Assembly (NCBI RefSeq): GCF_900141635.1
Contig: NZ_FSRH01000004.1
Location: 1 to 64,000, forward strand
Reading direction: 5' to 3'
Length of the DNA stretch: 64,000 nucleotides
From: Peptoclostridium litorale DSM 5388
Lineage (GTDB): Bacteria; Bacillota; Clostridia; Peptostreptococcales; Peptostreptococcaceae
Below are positions 60,597 through 64,000 of this stretch, piece by piece (position 1 is the stretch's first letter; each line of letters opens with the position of its first letter). Position numbers and translations under genes: made by a program. The notes beneath the pieces are model-generated. The model saw only the letters and a program-made list of their open reading frames with translations, was not told the origin of the DNA and did no database searches.

Positions 60597-62798
60597 ATGA
60601 TTCAAGGCGGTAAAAGCAGCTATCAAAACTTAAACGAAAAGCAAAGAGAAGCTGTTATGACTACGGAAGGCCCGCTACTCATACTTGCGGGAGCGGGCAG
60701 TGGAAAGACAACAGTTCTGGTAAACAGGATAGGCCACATACTAGATACAAATGGCGTATTTCCATCAAACATACTTGCGATAACATTTACAAACAAGGCC
60801 GCAAGGGAGATGAAGGAAAGGGTAGAGAGGATACTTGGAGATGAAAGCGACGGAATGTGGATAAGCACTTTCCACTCGTGCTGCGTAAGAATACTCAGGA
60901 AGAATATAGACAGGCTGGGGTACACAAGCTCATTTGTAATATACGACAGATCCGACCAGCTGACCCTTTTAAAGGGAGCGATAAAAGAGCTCGACATGAA
61001 CGAGAAGCTATACGACCCTAAAATGGTAATAGGTCACATATCCGATGCAAAGGACAAACTGATAAGCCCGGCGGAGTTCATGAAGACATACAGGGACGAT
61101 TTCAAGATGTCAAAAATAGCGGCCATATACGAAAGGTACCAAAAGAACCTGAAAAAGAACAACGCACTTGATTTTGACGACATAATAGTGAAGACTGTGG
61201 AGCTTTTCGAGAAAAATGAGGAAGTACTGGAGTTTTACCAGAGGAAGTTCAAATACGTAATGGTTGACGAGTACCAGGATACGAACAGGGCACAGTACAG
61301 GCTCGTAAGCCTCATATCAAGGCTTCACAAAAACCTTTGCGTTGTGGGTGACGACGACCAGTCCATATACGGCTGGAGGGGCGCCGACATTACAAACATA
61401 CTGAATTTCGAAAAGGAGTTCAATGGAGCCGTAGTTATAAAGCTTGAGCAAAACTACAGGTCCACCCAGAACATACTCGACTCCGCAAATGCAGTAATAA
61501 AGAACAACAACGAGAGAAAGTCAAAAAACCTTTGGACAGACAAGTCAGGCGGAGAAAAGATAAAGGTATTCAAGGCCATGGACGAAAGAGAAGAAGGGGA
61601 CTTCATATCCAGAAAGATAAGGGAGCTTACAGAAGGCGACAATGGCATGGGCGACTTTGCAGTTCTATACAGGACTAATGCCCAGTCGAGAGCTATAGAG
61701 GAAGCCTTAATGAGGCAAAACATCCCCTACAAGATATACGGCGGACTGAAATTCTACGACAGAAAAGAAATAAAGGACATAATAGCCTATCTAAGGCTTA
61801 TACAAAACCCTCTTGACGACATAAGCCTCAAGAGGATAATAAACGTTCCTAAAAGGGGAATAGGCCTCAAGACCATAGAAAAGCTTGAAAGCTTTGCGTA
61901 TTCAAAGGAAGAGAACATATACTCGGCGATGCTCGACCTGGAAGACGGACTCATTTCAACAAGGGCAAAATCAAAAGTTGAACAGTTTGTAAGCATAATA
62001 TCGACACTCATGGCCATGAACGAATGCATGAATATATCGCTTCTTATAGAAAAGGTGCTTGAAGACACGGGCTATATGGAAGAGCTGAAAAATGAAAACA
62101 GCGTAGAGAGCCAGACTAGGATTGAAAACCTCAAGGAATTCATATCTTCTGCTGTTGAATTCGAGCAGATAAGCGAGGAAAAGGACCTTGAGACGTTCCT
62201 TGCGTCAATATCCCTTGTCTCGGATTTGGATTCGCTTGAAGAGGGAGACGACTACGTTTCAATAATGACCCTTCACAGTGCAAAGGGACTTGAGTTTCCG
62301 GTGGTATTCATGGTTGGAATGGAAGAAGGGATATTCCCATCGAGCAGATCTGTTCTTGACGAGGACAGGCTTGAAGAGGAAAGAAGGCTTTGCTATGTCG
62401 GCATAACAAGGGCGCAGCAGGAGCTGTATATGACTTATGCGAACGAAAGAACCATATATGGAAGGAAAAACTATGGAACAAACTCGAGATTTTTGAGCGA
62501 GCTGCCACAGGACTGCCTTCAAAGCTATAATGCAAAAATAGACAAGATCAAAAACCACCCTTCAAGCAATATAGACATGAGGGAGATAAAAAAGAATTTC
62601 ACATTCGGATCTTCTGTAAAGCCTGAAGTGAAAAAAGACATAGACAACAGCGGAATAGAGCTTGGAAGCAGGATATCGCATCCGAAATTCGGAGAAGGGA
62701 CCATAGTTTCCAAGACGGGAAATGATGTGACAATAGCGTTTGAGAACAAAGGCGTAAAAATGATAAACCTGGAATATGTAAAACTTGAAAAAATATAG
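60597..62798 (+). CDS. pcrA: ATP-dependent DNA helicase PcrA (UvrD family)
   Basis: The 733-residue SF1A helicase acts in repair and rolling-circle replication. Motifs: Q motif LNEKQREAV, Walker A AGAGSGKTTVLVNR, motif II VDEYQDTNRAQ, motif III GDDDQSIYGWRGAD, motif IV QNYRST, motif V TLHSAKGLEFPVVF and motif VI YVGITRAQ. The C-terminal Tudor-like RNA polymerase-binding region (GSRISHPKFGEGTIVS) is present. AATAGGTGAT precedes the ATG at 60597. Confidence 0.96.
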   Translation: MIQGGKSSYQNLNEKQREAVMTTEGPLLILAGAGSGKTTVLVNRIGHILDTNGVFPSNILAITFTNKAAREMKERVERILGDESDGMWISTFHSCCVRILRKNIDRLGYTSSFVIYDRSDQLTLLKGAIKELDMNEKLYDPKMVIGHISDAKDKLISPAEFMKTYRDDFKMSKIAAIYERYQKNLKKNNALDFDDIIVKTVELFEKNEEVLEFYQRKFKYVMVDEYQDTNRAQYRLVSLISRLHKNLCVVGDDDQSIYGWRGADITNILNFEKEFNGAVVIKLEQNYRSTQNILDSANAVIKNNNERKSKNLWTDKSGGEKIKVFKAMDEREEGDFISRKIRELTEGDNGMGDFAVLYRTNAQSRAIEEALMRQNIPYKIYGGLKFYDRKEIKDIIAYLRLIQNPLDDISLKRIINVPKRGIGLKTIEKLESFAYSKEENIYSAMLDLEDGLISTRAKSKVEQFVSIISTLMAMNECMNISLLIEKVLEDTGYMEELKNENSVESQTRIENLKEFISSAVEFEQISEEKDLETFLASISLVSDLDSLEEGDDYVSIMTLHSAKGLEFPVVFMVGMEEGIFPSSRSVLDEDRLEEERRLCYVGITRAQQELYMTYANERTIYGRKNYGTNSRFLSELPQDCLQSYNAKIDKIKNHPSSNIDMREIKKNFTFGSSVKPEVKKDIDNSGIELGSRISHPKFGEGTIVSKTGNDVTIAFENKGVKMINLEYVKLEKI

Positions 62799-62800
62799 TA

Positions 62801-62829
62801 AAATCCCCCTTTTAAAAAGGGGGATTTTT
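62801..62829 (+). terminator. Terminator after pcrA
   Basis: AAATCCCCCTT and AAGGGGGATTT form an 11-bp stem around TTAAA, followed by TTA. Confidence 0.88.
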
Positions 62830-62883
62830 AGGTATAGTCGATATATATGCGAAAATCATATAATTGAATCGTTGGAGGCGACT

Positions 62884-64000
62884 ATGGACAGTGAAAGATT
62901 AAAAAGGCTTATAAAATGCATTGGAGAGACAATTGCTGCGGACATTATAATATTGTTTACATTCTGGCGAATAAACCCGATGGCGGAAGAGTTTTTTGCA
63001 ATGAACATGCATCCATTTGTAATTGTAAGCGCTGCTATTGCGCTCAGATATGGAAACTACCTGGGGGTCATAAGCGCAAGTATAACATCTGTAATCTTCG
63101 TATATGTGTATGGATTTTTGGGAAGGGACATGTACCTTTTTTTTGTCGATTTTGACAATTACAAGTTTCTGATAATGTTTTTTTTGACGGCGGTTGTGCT
63201 GGGAAGATTCAAGGACAATTATACATACAATATGGAAATGAGCAGTGAAAAATACAGGCTGCTGAATGAAAAGCATAAAGATCTCGAGCAGCTTTATGAG
63301 AAAAACAGGTTTATAAACAAGGAGCTTAAAAAGCAGATAGTGGATTCTGAAAACAGCATAATATCGCTTTATGAGATTGCATCGTCACTTGACTCTTTGG
63401 ACCCGGAGGAGATATATACCCAGACCATGGGAATAATGGCGAGGTTTTTAGGTGCAAAGACGGTATCAATATACACTGTAAATGAAAAGAGGGATTTTCT
63501 AAGGCTAAAGCTGAGGATGGGGGAAGGCAGAGGCCTTTTAAACTCAATAGATATAAACAGCATACCGTGTGTTAAAAAGATAATAGATGGAAAACAGACA
63601 GTCAAATTCGACCATTCGATGAACTGCGGCGGGAATATGCCCATAATGGGAGCGCCCATAGTATACGAGGGTAGGACAATAGCTCTCATAAACCTTGAAG
63701 ATGCAGAGTTTGACAGTATAACCGACTATTCATACTATCTTTTCAAGCTGATAACCGAATGGATAAACAAGGCCCTTGCGCAGGCGATAGCCATAGAAGG
63801 TCATATAAACAGGGATAAATATTATGAAGAGACGAGAATTATGAAATACAATGAATTTAGCGAAAGGCTTGCTGAGGAAAAAAAGAGAAAGATAAGGTTT
63901 GGTCTTGAATATGGGCTTTTGAAATTCAACCGTTTTGAAAAGAGCATCAAGAACATTGACAATACGCTTTCCGGGCTTATAAGGGATGTAGATGTCGTAG
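62884..64000 (+). CDS. Membrane GAF protein with GGDEF-like tail (PelD-like), 3' end outside window
   Basis: The frame stays open from the ATG at 62884 to the window end (372 residues visible). The N-terminus has three or four membrane helices (about 14-28, 44-60, 62-80, 98-113). A coiled coil (about 120-160) and a GAF domain (about 165-300, with LGAKTVSIYTVNEKRD and PIMGAPIVYEGRTIALINLE) follow. The last visible part (RFGLEYGLLKFNRFEKSIKN and SGLIRDVDVV) reads like the middle of a GGDEF domain. The same order occurs in PelD, a c-di-GMP receptor for Pel polysaccharide secretion. TTGGAGGCGACT precedes the ATG. Confidence 0.8.
   Translation, partial: MDSERLKRLIKCIGETIAADIIILFTFWRINPMAEEFFAMNMHPFVIVSAAIALRYGNYLGVISASITSVIFVYVYGFLGRDMYLFFVDFDNYKFLIMFFLTAVVLGRFKDNYTYNMEMSSEKYRLLNEKHKDLEQLYEKNRFINKELKKQIVDSENSIISLYEIASSLDSLDPEEIYTQTMGIMARFLGAKTVSIYTVNEKRDFLRLKLRMGEGRGLLNSIDINSIPCVKKIIDGKQTVKFDHSMNCGGNMPIMGAPIVYEGRTIALINLEDAEFDSITDYSYYLFKLITEWINKALAQAIAIEGHINRDKYYEETRIMKYNEFSERLAEEKKRKIRFGLEYGLLKFNRFEKSIKNIDNTLSGLIRDVDVV

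Overview
The window looks like a chromosome segment of a low-to-moderate GC, anaerobic, monoderm Firmicute. I would place it in the Clostridia, most likely Peptostreptococcaceae (Peptoclostridium or Acetoanaerobium-like). The reasons are ATA/CTT-rich codon use, strong AGGAGG ribosome sites with many TTG and GTG starts, thiH-type (anaerobic) thiazole synthesis, T-box and riboswitch control of most biosynthetic operons, a Tad pilus locus without a secretin, and an in-frame UGA that reads convincingly as selenocysteine. The genus is inference. No tRNA, rRNA, CRISPR array, prophage or insertion sequence was seen.

Layout. 1-8.2 kb: the 3' end of a GltA/NfnB-type flavoprotein, ATP-type PEP carboxykinase, then a thiamine operon (thiS-thiF-thiG-thiH-thiE) behind two complete tandem TPP riboswitches, and an AI-2E family permease. 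8.3-14.1 kb: a sigma-54 enhancer-binding protein, then a region with repeated half-sites and a -24/-12 promoter, then two NuoL/MrpD-like ion-translocating subunits with no other complex-I or hydrogenase subunit beside them. 14.1-17.9 kb: luxS, two small proteins, and cysK-cysE behind two near-identical cysteine T-boxes. 17.9-25.2 kb: an M50 protease, a TudS-like Fe-S protein, a split LysO exporter, and two divergent operons: a CCG-domain Fe-S protein with a TVP38/TMEM64 protein, facing a second TVP38/TMEM64 protein with a lipoprotein rhodanese whose catalytic cysteine codon is UGA.

25.2-35.3 kb: CCA-adding enzyme, a class I amidotransferase homologue that has lost its catalytic Cys and His, the FMN-riboswitch ribD-ribE-ribBA-ribH operon, and an NhaC-family transporter under a lysine riboswitch. 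35.5-46.0 kb: a bactofilin-like membrane protein and a Flp/Tad pilus locus (two pilins, TadE, TadG-like, CpaB, CpaE/TadZ, CpaF/TadA, TadB, TadC, DUF192), ending with a convergent PilZ protein. 46.1-52.7 kb: the AmmeMemoRadiSam pair, a thioredoxin-like protein, a CobW GTPase, an inverted stand-alone TadG paralogue, a prolyl-tRNA editing protein, a tandem ribbon-helix-helix-like protein and Hsp20. 52.8-64 kb: ileS behind an Ile T-box, gnd-zwf coupled to a cyclase-family hydrolase, an omega-amidase-like nitrilase, PcrA helicase, and the start of a membrane GAF protein with a GGDEF-like tail that resembles PelD.

The strongest candidate for something unusual is the selenocysteine rhodanese with its TVP38 and Fe-S partners. 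Next are the sigma-54-controlled orphan pair of ion-translocating subunits and the two tandem RNA-switch leaders. All statements come from reading the sequence by eye; no database search or folding program was run.
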